Shown: positions 44,999 through 54,946, counted from the stretch's first letter. The stretch: 64,000 nucleotides of DNA from Blastopirellula retiformator (GCF_007859755.1 NZ_SJPF01000002.1:143729-207728), one strand, 5' to 3'. A program made the numbers and translations. The notes: a model not told the origin generated them from the letters alone.

Positions 44999-47242
44999 AT
45001 GCATCGCTTCAAGCCGACATGGCGTGCGCTGGGAGGAGTCGCCCTCGTTTTCGCATTCACGCTAACGGCCTGGGGGCAAAATCGGGGCGTTATCTCCTTT
45101 CCTTCGCAGGGCAAAGGGGCCAAGCACGGGCTGACCATGACGATGGCGACCGACTGGGTGCAAAACAGCGGTTACCGGCCGATCTGGGTGACGGTCAACA
45201 CCGCCAATGGTTTGCCGGCCAAGGCCGATCGCGTGCTGACCCTCGAGCTAAGCGGCTCGGACCAATGGTATTGGCGCAATCGCCAGGCGATCAGCGCCGT
45301 TGTCGAACTTCCGCAGGGAGCGACGTCGGCGACGACTGAAATTGCCGTCCCGGGTTCGGCGCTCTGGTACCAGTTGCAGGTAACGACCTACGAAGACGGG
45401 AGCGAGCTGAAAGAGCTGTCGACCAATGACGGCGGGGCGATGATTTCTGACGGACAGAACGACGTTAGCGAAGCGTTCCCCGCCATCTTGTTGATCGATG
45501 CTGACGCCCCGAACCGCAATCAGCGCACCTCGTGGTACAACGAGCAAATCAAGTTGATCCTTGACAAGGAGGGGACTTCGCCGATTCCTGATCTGCGCGT
45601 CCTGCTGAACGAAACCGGTCTATCGGCTCGCGGGTCGATCAACACGCTGGTCGGCGGCGGCCAATCAGGTCTGGTCGTGCTCAACACGCTCTGGTCGCTA
45701 GGACGAATTGAAATCTTAAATCCCAGCGAGGCGCCGACCCAATGGCTGAACCTGACCGCGGTCGATATCGTTTTCGTCACGCTGGCCGATCTGCAGGGGA
45801 TGAGAATAAATCAGACGCCGCAGTTTGAGGCGCTGACGCAGTGGGTTCGCAGCGGCGGCAATCTCGTGGTGACCGAGTTAGGCGTCGGCGCGAAGTCGTA
45901 CGCCGAAGATCAGGCGGCGCTCGCGAAACTGTTGGGGATGCCGCCGACCGATCGTGGCGACGTCTGGCGCGATCGGATTCCTTATGCCCGGCGATCAGGA
46001 ATCGAACAGCTACGAACCCGCGGATATTACGGCAACAACTACATCGAGTCGTTTGTGGCGGAGGATGGTTCGTTTCGAACCGGCTATGACCCTCGTGGCT
46101 CGGTCCCCATCCCCGACTTCAAAATGCGGACCTGGCAGTTTGGCCTGGTCGTCACGGCCGAAGGAGATCCGTTCCCCGGCGATAAGCGGCAATGGAACGA
46201 CCTGCTTGATCGCATGGGGAGCGATCGCTGGATGTGGTTCCAGCGGTATGGGCTGTCGCAACTGCGGTACAACGAACATTACTGGCGATTCATGATCCCC
46301 GGCGTCGGGCAGGCTCCGGTCACCTCGTTTCAGGTCTTAATCTCCCTGTTTGTGATCATCATCGGCCCGGTCAACTATTTCCTCCTGCGCAGTGCCGGAC
46401 GATTGAACTGGATCATCGTTACCGTCCCTGCCGGCGCGGCGATTGTGACGTTGACGCTGATCGGTTTCGCTCTCTTCTCAGACGGTTTCGGCGTGAAGCT
46501 GCGAACGCGGGGAGTGACGCTACTCGATCAGCGCAGCGGTGAAGCGGTCGCCTGGTCGCGGCAAGCCTATTACGCCGGCCTGGCGCCTTCGTCTGGTTTT
46601 ACCTTTCCGCGGGATACGGCCGTCCTGCCGATCAACCAGACGCCAGAAGATCGTGGGCAAGATCAACGTCTGGTGCTAAGCGATGAATCGCAACACTTCA
46701 AACGCGGATACTTCCGCTCGCGGGTAACGCATCAGATGCTGGTCGTCCGCCCGAGCAAGACCGAATTGAAACTGGCGATCACCGAAAAAGGCGAGACGCT
46801 GGAGGTCGAAAACTTGCTGGAGGTCGACGTCAAAGAGGTGGTGATCGGCGGCAAGGACCCAAGTAAGCTGTTTATCGCCAGCGATTTGAAGGCGGGGGAA
46901 AAGCGAACGCTCCACCCGGCGACTCCCAACGATGGGGCGAAGCTGCGAAATTTGTTGTCGGAGTATGACCTGGAGTTGCCAATCGGTTTTGATCAGTATG
47001 CGTTCAACGCCAGCCGAAATCGCAGCAATCTCTACTACTACCAACAACTGCCGGAAGACTCGATCGGCGTAGCGCATGGCGCCAGTCGGCTCGAACGAGA
47101 GATGAATGAATCGGTTCGCTCCAGCTTTCCGAACTCTCCTTACACGTACGAAGCTTTGGTCGAAAGATCGCCGCTGACGCCGGTCGGCGTGACGCGATTC
47201 AATTCTGAGAAGAGCGTCGAAGTCATTCGAGGAAATTGGTAG
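44999..47242 (+). CDS. Membrane-anchored exported protein linked to an ABC transporter
   Basis: The 747-residue protein has a signal peptide (1-26), an extracytoplasmic region with Ig-like strands, a GATase/ThuA-like stretch (VDIVFVTLADLQGMRINQTP, LTQWVRSGGNLVVTELG), two membrane helices (about 440-462 and 468-492), and a further exported domain (500-747). It sits directly upstream of an ABC ATPase/permease pair, in the position of GldG-type proteins of gliding-like ABC clusters. No catalytic site is evident. It may bind or present the exported substrate. Confidence 0.7.
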   Translation: MHRFKPTWRALGGVALVFAFTLTAWGQNRGVISFPSQGKGAKHGLTMTMATDWVQNSGYRPIWVTVNTANGLPAKADRVLTLELSGSDQWYWRNRQAISAVVELPQGATSATTEIAVPGSALWYQLQVTTYEDGSELKELSTNDGGAMISDGQNDVSEAFPAILLIDADAPNRNQRTSWYNEQIKLILDKEGTSPIPDLRVLLNETGLSARGSINTLVGGGQSGLVVLNTLWSLGRIEILNPSEAPTQWLNLTAVDIVFVTLADLQGMRINQTPQFEALTQWVRSGGNLVVTELGVGAKSYAEDQAALAKLLGMPPTDRGDVWRDRIPYARRSGIEQLRTRGYYGNNYIESFVAEDGSFRTGYDPRGSVPIPDFKMRTWQFGLVVTAEGDPFPGDKRQWNDLLDRMGSDRWMWFQRYGLSQLRYNEHYWRFMIPGVGQAPVTSFQVLISLFVIIIGPVNYFLLRSAGRLNWIIVTVPAGAAIVTLTLIGFALFSDGFGVKLRTRGVTLLDQRSGEAVAWSRQAYYAGLAPSSGFTFPRDTAVLPINQTPEDRGQDQRLVLSDESQHFKRGYFRSRVTHQMLVVRPSKTELKLAITEKGETLEVENLLEVDVKEVVIGGKDPSKLFIASDLKAGEKRTLHPATPNDGAKLRNLLSEYDLELPIGFDQYAFNASRNRSNLYYYQQLPEDSIGVAHGASRLEREMNESVRSSFPNSPYTYEALVERSPLTPVGVTRFNSEKSVEVIRGNW

Positions 47243-47246
47243 GCCC

Positions 47247-48194
47247 ATGATCGCGACCACAAAACCGATGATCGAATTGCGGCGACTGCATCGCTTTTTC
47301 GGCGCTACAAAAGCGGTCAGCGACATCTCGTTTGAGGTTGCCGCGGGCCAGGTGTTCGGTTACATCGGACCCAATGGCGCCGGCAAGACGACCAGCATGC
47401 GGATCTTGGCGACGCTCGACCTGCCGACCGCCGGCGACGCGTTGATCGACGGGTTTTCAGTGATCAACGATCCTGACCGGGTACGGCGCCGGCTTGGCTT
47501 TATGCCCGACTATTTCGGCACTTACTCCAACGTCAACTGCTGGGAGTACCTCGATTTCTTCGCCCGGGCGTACGGCCTGCGAGGAAATGATCGCCGTAAG
47601 GCGCTCCACTACACGATGGACTTTACGGGGCTCGAAGTGTTAGCGAAAAAGCCGATCAACGGGCTCTCAAAAGGGATGAAACAGCGGCTTTGTCTCGGCC
47701 GGGCGATGATCCACGATCCGGCCGTGCTGATTTTGGACGAGCCGGCGGCCGGCCTTGACCCGCGAGCTCGGATTGAACTGCGCGAGATGATCACCCGTCT
47801 GGCGAGTGACGGAAAATCGATCCTGGTCAGTTCACACATCCTGACCGAACTCGCCGAAATGTGCGACATCGTCGGCATCATCGAGCAAGGCCAGTTGCTG
47901 GCGACCGGCAGCGTCGCCGAGATTCAACGCGGCCGCGTCGCCCATTCGACGGTTCGCGTCCGCTGCTTAGAAAATGTGGGCGAGTTGGCGAACTGGTTGT
48001 CGGGGCGCGACGACATCTCGAACGTGATTGTCGATGGCGAACTGGTGATGTTCTCACATACCGGCGACCGGGCGTCCGAAGCGGCGCTGCTGAAGCAAAT
48101 GATTGAAGCGAACTACGTGATCGCCGAATTTGGCGCCAAGCATACGTCGCTGGAAGACGTCTTCTTGACGGTCACCCAAGGAAGAGTGCAATGA
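47247..48194 (+). CDS. ABC transporter ATP-binding protein
   Basis: The nucleotide-binding domain has Walker A GPNGAGKTTS (41-50), signature LSKGMKQR (140-147), Walker B LILDEP (161-166) and the H-switch SSHIL (about 200). Loop GLDPRAR follows. The C-terminal 90 residues are the usual extension of ABC-2-type exporters. The ATG lies 4 bp after the preceding stop, and the permease starts inside the final codons (ATGA overlap), so the genes are coupled. Confidence 0.93.
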   Translation: MIATTKPMIELRRLHRFFGATKAVSDISFEVAAGQVFGYIGPNGAGKTTSMRILATLDLPTAGDALIDGFSVINDPDRVRRRLGFMPDYFGTYSNVNCWEYLDFFARAYGLRGNDRRKALHYTMDFTGLEVLAKKPINGLSKGMKQRLCLGRAMIHDPAVLILDEPAAGLDPRARIELREMITRLASDGKSILVSSHILTELAEMCDIVGIIEQGQLLATGSVAEIQRGRVAHSTVRVRCLENVGELANWLSGRDDISNVIVDGELVMFSHTGDRASEAALLKQMIEANYVIAEFGAKHTSLEDVFLTVTQGRVQ

Positions 48195-49843
48195 CGACGG
48201 TGGATTCGGCGGCGAGTCTCGACGAGCAATCATCAGGGGGAGCGAGCGATAGTCGCTGGCGCCGTTTGGACGCGTGGGTTGAGTACGGCAGCGAGTTGAT
48301 CAATCCAATTTTGGTCAAGGAGACTCGCCAAGCGCTCAAGAGTCGGCAGTTTGCGGTGACCTTTACGCTTGTCTTGGCGTGCGGTTGGGCCTGGTCGCTG
48401 TTGGGAGTGGCGCTGAACTCGCCGGCGATCTACTATTCGGCCAATGGACCGATCATGCTGGTCGGCTACGTCGACATTTTGCTCTTTCCGCTGATCGTCA
48501 TTATCCCGTTCACCGCGTTTCGTTCGCTTGCCGGCGAGCGCGAAGACGGAACGTACGAACTGCTCTCGATTTCGACATTGCCGCCGACCCAGATCATCAG
48601 CGGCAAGTTGGGCAGCGCCGTCTTGCAGATGATCGTCTATCTGTCCGCCCTCGCGCCGTGCGTAGCGTTTACCTATCTGCTGCGCGGGATCGACATCATC
48701 ACCATCTGCGTGGTGATGGTCGCTGCGACGTTCGCATCGGTGATGCTTTCGATGGCCGGGCTGCTGTTGGCGACGGTCACCAATTCCAAGTCTTGGCAGT
48801 CGGTGTTATCGGTCGCAGTGATCGTGTTGTTTTTGATCGCGTTTTTCTCGGCGATCGGACTGTCGGTGGGGGCAATTGTCGAGGAAACGTCGTGGCGGCA
48901 GTACGACGATCCCAATTTTTGGGTTGCGACGGTCTGCGGCATGACCTTCTATTTCAGCTACCTGGCGCTGCTCTACTTCGCCGCCGCTACGGCAATCTCG
49001 TTTGCCAGCGAAAACCGTTCGACGAAGTTGCGCGTCGTGATGCTGGTGCAGCATTTTCTCTTCTTCATCTGGTTTTGCTGGGCTTACCTCGAATCAGACT
49101 ATGAGAACGCCTTGCTCAGCATGATGGTGACGATCATGGCGATTCATTGGGGCGTGCACGGCACGCTCATGGTGGGCGAAAGTCCAGCTCTGTCGCCGCG
49201 GGTGCGACGGTCGATTCCCAAGACGGTCGTTTCGCGGCTCTATTCCAACTGGTTTCTTCCAGGGCCGGCTCGCGGCTACTTGTTCGCCGTCAGCGGGATG
49301 CTCAGCGGCGCGGTATCGGCGATTGCCCTCGGTTGGCTTTCCTCAGAATTCGGGACGGCCACTTTTGTCGACTACCGCACGGTCGCCGTGTACTCTGCGG
49401 TCGCGGCGGCCTACGTGGTCCTCTACCTCGGAATAGGGCGTTTGTTGATGATGGGCGTCCGACGACTTGGATCGGGCGACATTTTCTTGTCGGCCATCAT
49501 CCATTTGCTGCTGCTATTGTTTGGCGTGTTTTTTCCAATCATTATCCAGCTTTCTAGCTATTGGCTGCCCAGCGACGACTATAGTTTGGTGCAGATCAGC
49601 AATCCGTTCTGGACCTTGACGATGATCATGGATGACTCCTATGCGATCTTCAATTCTGAGTTGGGAATCGCCGTCGTGCTGTTGGTCGGTGGGGCTGCGA
49701 TGATGTTCGTTCTGCAAGTGGTGATCTCGGCGCCCGACATTGTGCCCAGCGCCCAGGCGGCCCCCCGCCGCGTCGCGGAAGAGGACCGCCTGCTAGAACC
49801 GCAAATGCCGGTAGCCCCGGAGAGCCCTTGGGACGAAGAGTGA
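48191..49843 (+). CDS. ABC-2-type membrane permease
   Basis: The 550-residue protein has an N-terminal cytosolic segment with NPILVKETRQALKSRQF, characteristic of the ABC-2 permeases fused in two halves, and about twelve membrane helices (first half 60-300, second half 380-545). FRSLAGEREDGTYELLSIS is the common coupling helix. It starts at the ATG overlapping the ATPase stop. It forms with the preceding ATPase and the 747-residue protein an export complex of unknown substrate. The tail is Pro/Glu-rich. Confidence 0.9.
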   Translation: MTTVDSAASLDEQSSGGASDSRWRRLDAWVEYGSELINPILVKETRQALKSRQFAVTFTLVLACGWAWSLLGVALNSPAIYYSANGPIMLVGYVDILLFPLIVIIPFTAFRSLAGEREDGTYELLSISTLPPTQIISGKLGSAVLQMIVYLSALAPCVAFTYLLRGIDIITICVVMVAATFASVMLSMAGLLLATVTNSKSWQSVLSVAVIVLFLIAFFSAIGLSVGAIVEETSWRQYDDPNFWVATVCGMTFYFSYLALLYFAAATAISFASENRSTKLRVVMLVQHFLFFIWFCWAYLESDYENALLSMMVTIMAIHWGVHGTLMVGESPALSPRVRRSIPKTVVSRLYSNWFLPGPARGYLFAVSGMLSGAVSAIALGWLSSEFGTATFVDYRTVAVYSAVAAAYVVLYLGIGRLLMMGVRRLGSGDIFLSAIIHLLLLLFGVFFPIIIQLSSYWLPSDDYSLVQISNPFWTLTMIMDDSYAIFNSELGIAVVLLVGGAAMMFVLQVVISAPDIVPSAQAAPRRVAEEDRLLEPQMPVAPESPWDEE

Positions 49844-49982
49844 CGATTGCTCCGGTTTCGCCGAGTGTAGGGCTGCGGTACTCCGCAAGGAATAGTCATT
49901 CCTGCGTACAACTCGCGTGGCGGACTCCGTTTTCGCCCTAGGCTTTCTCTGAGAATTCTTTCCCCGGAATGAGGACGGAGTG

Positions 49983-50672
49983 ATGCAGAGCGGCGTCAAC
50001 TTGTTGTTAGGATCGATGGCGAATTTCGATCAAGGAGTTTCGCCGATAATCGCTGTGGCGATGTTGTCGCTCGCCGTCGGCGTGTTGGTGGGATACCTGA
50101 TCTCGGGGCCATGGCGAGGCAGACTTGCGCTGGTGCGTCCGGCGCCCAATGCGCAGGAGGCCCGCCGCTCTTCTCTGTACGAAAAACGGCAAAAAATCTT
50201 GCGGCGGTTGCAAGACGATCTCGATTTATTGCTGGAAAACCAGGTCGAGGTTTGCAATTTGATGTCGACGCTGGTCGTGCGAGTGCAGCCGGGCCGCAGC
50301 GTGGCCGAAATGCGGCGTTTGATGAGCACGCAGCATATGCGCCACCTGATTGTCGTTGACGAAACCGAACGCGCGGTCGGCGTCATCAGCGATCGTGATC
50401 TGCTGGCGGTCAAGGATGGAATCGCGGCGGATGTCATGCACAGTCCGGTGATGGCGATCTCGCCGCAGTCGATGTTGCTGCCGACCGTGTCGCATATGAT
50501 CGAAAACAACATCTCCTGCTTGCCGGTTGTGGAAGAGGACTGCGTCGTCGGTATCGTGACCACGACCGACCTGTTGCTGACTCTGCAGAGCATTCTGCGC
50601 ATCTTGCAGATGGAGCGAGTCTCTCGCAGCGGAGAAACGCCGCAGGAAGATATGGTCGACTGCATGATCTAG
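49983..50672 (+). CDS. Membrane-anchored CBS-domain pair protein
   Basis: An N-terminal helix (about 20-42, IIAVAMLSLAVGVLVGYLI) anchors a cytosolic domain with a basic coiled-coil linker and two CBS repeats: MRHLIVVDETERAVGVISDRDLL, then DVMHSPVMAISPQS and ISCLPVVEEDCVVGIVTTTDLL. CBS pairs bind adenosyl nucleotides and report energy state. The start could also be the GTG three bases before the ATG. The 3' end abuts DUF1549 remnant DNA, so the last residues may be acquired from it. Confidence 0.85.
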   Translation: MQSGVNLLLGSMANFDQGVSPIIAVAMLSLAVGVLVGYLISGPWRGRLALVRPAPNAQEARRSSLYEKRQKILRRLQDDLDLLLENQVEVCNLMSTLVVRVQPGRSVAEMRRLMSTQHMRHLIVVDETERAVGVISDRDLLAVKDGIAADVMHSPVMAISPQSMLLPTVSHMIENNISCLPVVEEDCVVGIVTTTDLLLTLQSILRILQMERVSRSGETPQEDMVDCMI

Positions 50673-50909
50673 CAGTGCGTTGATCAACTTGTTTCGTTTG
50701 TCGGGATCTTCGTCGGCGAGAAACGCTCTGGTTTCGGCCACGGTCGGCAATGTGCCGATGGCGTCCAGATACGCACGGCGCAGGAACATCGCGTCGTCGA
50801 CCGGCGGCGACGGAGGAAGGTTGAGGCTTTCCAGTTTCGCCAGGATCAAATCGTCGATGAAGTTGCGTTTTGGCGCCGCGGCGACCTCCCTGAACGCCGC
50901 CTCCGGCAA
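50670..50909 (-). pseudogene. DUF1549 fragment
   Basis: Reading the minus strand, an 80-residue segment KRNFIDDLILAKLESLNLPP to DPDKRNKLINALL matches the start of the planctomycete DUF1549 domain (FIDDLILAKLE, LRRAYLDAIGTLPT). Neither the cytochrome-like N-terminus nor the rest of the protein is present. It abuts the DUF1501 remnant in a different frame. Confidence 0.8.
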
Positions 50910-51334
50910 AATAGACGGTAAAGCACTGCGGCCAGTGATCGCGACCGCCGGCCGGATTGACGCGCGGCGTGCGACCGAACTCGGCCAGATTGCAAACCAG
51001 CGTATTCTCGAGCAAGCCGCGATCGATCAGATCGGTCAGCAGCGCCGCATAGGCCTGATCGTACATCGGCGCGACGATCTCTTTCTTGCCCTCGATCGAG
51101 GTGAACGGCTTCGAGCCATGGATGTCCCAGGTGATCTCGTTGAAGACGGTCAGGAAGGTGTTAACCGTGACGAAGCGGACGCCCGCTTCGATCAATCGCC
51201 GCGCGAGCAAACAGCTTTGCCCGAAGCGATTCATCCCGTAGCGCTCACGCACCCAGGGCGCCGACTTGCAAGAAATCGCGACGGATCATACCGTCGCAAG
51301 TGAACGTCTTGGCGCGAGAAGTAAGTTGAAACAT
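50899..51334 (-). pseudogene. DUF1501 remnant with internal deletion
   Basis: At the 5' end, MFQLTSRAKTFTCDG and MIRRDFLQVGALG are the intact DUF1501 N-terminus with its twin-arginine-like export signal. The frame then stops; in a shifted frame the protein resumes with VRERYGMNRFGQSCLLARRL and continues through FAEFGRTP-type NLAEFGRTPRVNPAGGRDHWP to VYFAGG. The middle (several hundred codons) and the C-terminal end are lost. Confidence 0.82.
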
Positions 51335-51489
51335 GTCGCCGCGCTGGGAAGGAAGGATGCGACCAGAAGGAGGCTTCGTTCCCTCAAGCTATCGATCCCG
51401 CTGAGGGGCGTCAATCTTTTCTGCGCGAAAATCAGAGAAGTTGTCGGCTATTTTATAAAATCGAGGCACTTCCCTGGCGGACGTAACCT

Positions 51490-53223
51490 CTATCGAGATT
51501 CAGAGTTGCGCAGCGCCGCCATTCTCGCCAAGGGAGATTCGCGCGGGGCCGCGACGACTAGCTCCTGCTTGCGGAGGAAGTAAGGGACCGACTCCACCAC
51601 CGGCAGCCGCTCACGGGTCTCGGTCGATAGCTGATCGTACTGAACGCGGGTAGTGACGATTAGCGGCGCGCCGCCGGCGATCGACTCCTTCAGCAGCTGT
51701 TCGTCGCCGTTGATTTTCTGAATCGGGCGACCGCCATAAAAGATCCAACTTGGTTCCAGCGCGTTGTAGGCGAATAGCTCGTCGTCGCCGCTGTCGCGCA
51801 GGATCGCAATGATCGCCTCGTTTCGCTGATGTTGATCGACTCGCTGAGCGGCGAATGCGAAGATCAGCAGGACGAAGGCGAGGCTCGCCCCGCCGTAGAC
51901 CCCCAGCCCAACGCCTGGCTGATTGCGACGCGAGAAGTAGATCGCCGCGACTCCGCCCACCAGCGGCGCGATGCCGACGACGGCCAAGATCGCTTCGCCG
52001 GGGATGACCTGACCGAGCGCAAGCGGCGCCCCAATCAAAAAGGCGAGACCCACCACGATCGAAATCGCAAAGCCGGCCAGGTTCCAATTGCGGCTGACTT
52101 GGGTTTCGCCGGAGACGAACCGCGAAAGGGTCGCGCCGACCAGCAGCGCCAGCGCCGGATAGCAGGGAGTCACATAGCTGGGCAACTTCGTCTTAGCGAT
52201 CGTGAACAACGTAATCCAAACGCCGCACCAGCAAGCGAGGAAGATCAAGCCGGGCGTCTCTTGCGCACGGCGGCGAATCTGCCCGGCGGCGTCCAGGATC
52301 GTCTCCATGAAAAAAATCGACCACGGAAAGAAGCCGATACAAATCGCGACGACATAGAAGATGACGGGGCCTTGATGCCCTTCCATCGCGGCGGTCGCAC
52401 GACCGACGTTATGTTCCCAAAAGAAGCCGCGGATCCACTCGAACTCACGCACCGCCACCCACAAATACCATGGGAGCGCAACCGCCAGCGCCGCCGCCAA
52501 TGCCAACAACGGCTGCATGAACCAGACGGTCTTGAGGAAATGCAGCGGGGCAAATGGACGTAACGGCGTCAGCCAACGTCGCCAACCGGTCGCCGTATTC
52601 TCGGGCAACCGTTGAATCAGCAAAAACATGCCGATGATGGCGGTCGGCAATACCAGGCCGATCGGCCCTTTGGCCAGCATCGCCAAGCCCATCGCGCCGT
52701 ACAGGAACGCAAGCTTCCACCATGGCTCTGGGTAGAATTTTGATTCGGGATCGGACCAGTCGCCAACGCCCCACACGTAAACCCACATCGTAAGCGTGAC
52801 GGTGAAGATCAACAGCGCATCGGGCGTTGCGATTCGGGCGGCCATTGCAAACATCAGCGATGTCGCCAATGCCAACGCACCCCAGAAGGCGGCTTGTGAA
52901 TTGAAGAGGCGACGCCCCATGTCGTAAGTCAGCAACACGCCGACGACGCTTAGTGCGGCCGAGAAGAAGCGGGCCGAGAACTCGCTGACGCCCAGCACGG
53001 CGTAGCTGCTCATCATCAACCAGTAGAGCAGGACCGGCTTATGAGAACGAACTTCGGCATTGAACCGCGGCGTGACCCAGTCGTTGGCTTCCAACATTTC
53101 GACCGCGCAGCCCGCATTCCGCGGTTCGTCGCGATCCCATAGTCGGGCCCCGCCGAGATTGGTAAAAAACGCAATCGCCGCGACGCTCGCCAACAGCCAA
53201 GGGGCCAATCGTCCCCCCATCAT
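51490..53223 (-). CDS. GT39/ArnT-like membrane glycosyltransferase
   Basis: The family uses lipid-linked sugars to modify lipid A, proteins or polymers on the outer face of the inner membrane. The 577-residue protein starts at ATG 53223 (ribosome site AAGGA). Features: an N-terminal helix, the catalytic Asp in WDRDEPRNA (first periplasmic loop), HKPVLLYWLM, then about eleven further helices and a C-terminal soluble domain. A KLAFLYGAMGLAMLAKGPIG segment is typical of PMT_2 proteins. The acceptor is unknown. Confidence 0.9.
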   Translation of the reverse strand: MMGGRLAPWLLASVAAIAFFTNLGGARLWDRDEPRNAGCAVEMLEANDWVTPRFNAEVRSHKPVLLYWLMMSSYAVLGVSEFSARFFSAALSVVGVLLTYDMGRRLFNSQAAFWGALALATSLMFAMAARIATPDALLIFTVTLTMWVYVWGVGDWSDPESKFYPEPWWKLAFLYGAMGLAMLAKGPIGLVLPTAIIGMFLLIQRLPENTATGWRRWLTPLRPFAPLHFLKTVWFMQPLLALAAALAVALPWYLWVAVREFEWIRGFFWEHNVGRATAAMEGHQGPVIFYVVAICIGFFPWSIFFMETILDAAGQIRRRAQETPGLIFLACWCGVWITLFTIAKTKLPSYVTPCYPALALLVGATLSRFVSGETQVSRNWNLAGFAISIVVGLAFLIGAPLALGQVIPGEAILAVVGIAPLVGGVAAIYFSRRNQPGVGLGVYGGASLAFVLLIFAFAAQRVDQHQRNEAIIAILRDSGDDELFAYNALEPSWIFYGGRPIQKINGDEQLLKESIAGGAPLIVTTRVQYDQLSTETRERLPVVESVPYFLRKQELVVAAPRESPLARMAALRNSESR

Positions 53224-53399
53224 AAGCAATCCTTTGCTATCGTGTGAAAATAGGGTGTCGCAGCTTACCTGAAGGCGCCAGCAGAGAGCAACGCCAATTC
53301 GATCGCTGGAATTTGCTGTTCGATGGCGGCCCCCTGCTCGCTAAACTGGGCGACTTGGTAAGATACGAAATTCACCTTGATTTGGTTTGACGAGAATTC

Positions 53400-54179
53400 A
53401 TGGGCGGCGAATCCCGATCGCAGGCAACCGCAACCGACGCGCCGCAACTGGCGGGCTATTGCGAGACGCCCGCGTCGGATGCGATTTCGATGCGGCGGGT
53501 CTACATCTTGTCGGCCCTATTGTTCTTGGGTGGCTTCCTGGCCTTGCCGATCGACCACTCGGTTGGCGCCAATTTCGCTGACCCCGGCGAGTTCGCCTGG
53601 AAGATCGAAGGCGACCTACGAACGCTGCTGCTGTTGAGCGAAACTTTCGCCCATGGAACCGGCGTGGTGGTGATCGTGATCGCTGTGGCGGTGCTCGATC
53701 GCCAGAATCGACGGCTCTTCTACGTGCCGCTGCTGACGGCGTTGGGGGGAGGAATGGCCGCCAATCTGCTGAAGGTTTCGGTGGTAGCGCGGATTCGACC
53801 CCATTCGTTCGACTTTTCTCAGTCCATATGGGAGACGTTCTACGCGGCGTTTCCCCTGTTCAATTCGGCGGCATGGGACCATTTAGGCCAGCACAACTAT
53901 CAAAGTTGGCCCTCGGCTCACTCGGCGACTGCGGCCGCTCTGGCGATCGCAATGACGCGACTCTACCCGCATGGTCGTTGGTTTTTCGTCGCGTTGACGA
54001 TCTTGGCGGGCTGCCAGCGCGTGCTGGTTGGTGCGCATTTTCCGAGCGACGTCGTCTGGGGCTGGGCGGTCGGGGCGCTGTTCGCCGCCCTGATTCTGGA
54101 TCATGACCGCTTGATCCACTGGACCGATCGCTGGACCAGTCAGGTTGCCCGGCTCTGGCGCGGCAAGCAGCGCGCATAA
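53400..54179 (+). CDS. PAP2-family membrane phosphatase
   Basis: The 259-residue protein contains the PAP2 signature: KVSVVARIRP (motif 1), SWPSAHSATAA (motif 2, general PSGH form as PSAH) and VGAHFPSDVVWGW (motif 3, HxxxD). Six helices make the usual fold, and lipid phosphates such as undecaprenyl-PP are likely substrates. The first 30 residues are hydrophilic and could be leader; an ATG at 53490 (MRRVYILS) is an alternative start. It ends next to a terminator shared with the FKBP gene. Confidence 0.9.
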   Translation: MGGESRSQATATDAPQLAGYCETPASDAISMRRVYILSALLFLGGFLALPIDHSVGANFADPGEFAWKIEGDLRTLLLLSETFAHGTGVVVIVIAVAVLDRQNRRLFYVPLLTALGGGMAANLLKVSVVARIRPHSFDFSQSIWETFYAAFPLFNSAAWDHLGQHNYQSWPSAHSATAAALAIAMTRLYPHGRWFFVALTILAGCQRVLVGAHFPSDVVWGWAVGALFAALILDHDRLIHWTDRWTSQVARLWRGKQRA

Positions 54180-54210
54180 AAAAGCGGACGCCGCAGGCGG
54201 TGTCCGCTTA
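54180..54210 (-). terminator. Intrinsic terminator of the FKBP gene
   Basis: AAGCGGAC and GTCCGCTT pair (with inner CCG/CGG) and on the minus strand a T-run follows. It also lies just after the PAP2 stop and may serve both. Confidence 0.8.
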
Positions 54211-54235
54211 TCATCTTGCTCCTGGGCTTTGCCGA

Positions 54236-54946
54236 TTACTTATCAGCGGCGGCCGGCAGAACTTCCAGCAGTTCGATGTCGAACACCAGAACCGAGTTCG
54301 GCGGAATCGCGCCTGGGCTGCCGTTTTCGCCGTAGGCCAGGTCAGACGGAATGAACAGCTTCCATTTGCCGCCAGCCTTCATCAACTGCAGCGCTTCGGT
54401 CCAACCCGGGATAACGCGGTTGACGGGGAAGCGAGCCGGTTCGCCGCGATCGTACGAGCTGTCGAAGACGGTTCCGTCGATCAGTTCGCCTTTGTAATGG
54501 CAAACGACGTCGTCGGTCGGTTTCGGGGAAGCGCCGGTACCTTCCTTTTCGACGATGTACTGCAGACCCGACTTGGTGGTCTTCACGTTCGGCTTCTTGG
54601 CGTTTTCGGCCAGGAAGTCGGCGCCCTTCTTCTTGTCGGCGTTGGCCATCTTCTGTTGTTCGGCCACCATGACCTTTTGGAATTCGGCCATGGTCGCTTG
54701 GATTTGCTCGTCGGTCAGTTCCGACTCTTTGCCTTCCAGCGCATCGGTGACGCCCTTCAGCAGCGCTTTGGCGTCGACATTCGGCAGACCGGTTTTGATA
54801 TCGGTGCCAAACTTACGGCCGATAACGTATGAAGCTTTTTCCATCACAGTTTTGAGTTCTCCTTGCGGCGCGGCCGGCTCTTGAGCCCGCAGTACGGCCG
54901 GAATAAACGAGACTAGCGCCAGCGTCAAACATAGGACGCGTTTCAT
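54236..54946 (-). CDS. FKBP-type peptidyl-prolyl isomerase, periplasmic
   Basis: The signal peptide (1-21) is followed by an FKBP_N dimerisation domain (about 28-115, with AQEPAAPQGELKTVMEK and DAKALLKGVTDALEG) and a C-terminal FKBP domain (about 125-232) with ALQLMKAGGKWKLFIPSDLA, YGENGSPGAIPPNSVLVFDI. This is the FkpA/Mip layout of a dimeric foldase that helps exported proteins fold. The ATG is preceded by AAGGATCA. Single gene with its own terminator. Confidence 0.94.
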   Translation of the reverse strand: MKRVLCLTLALVSFIPAVLRAQEPAAPQGELKTVMEKASYVIGRKFGTDIKTGLPNVDAKALLKGVTDALEGKESELTDEQIQATMAEFQKVMVAEQQKMANADKKKGADFLAENAKKPNVKTTKSGLQYIVEKEGTGASPKPTDDVVCHYKGELIDGTVFDSSYDRGEPARFPVNRVIPGWTEALQLMKAGGKWKLFIPSDLAYGENGSPGAIPPNSVLVFDIELLEVLPAAADK

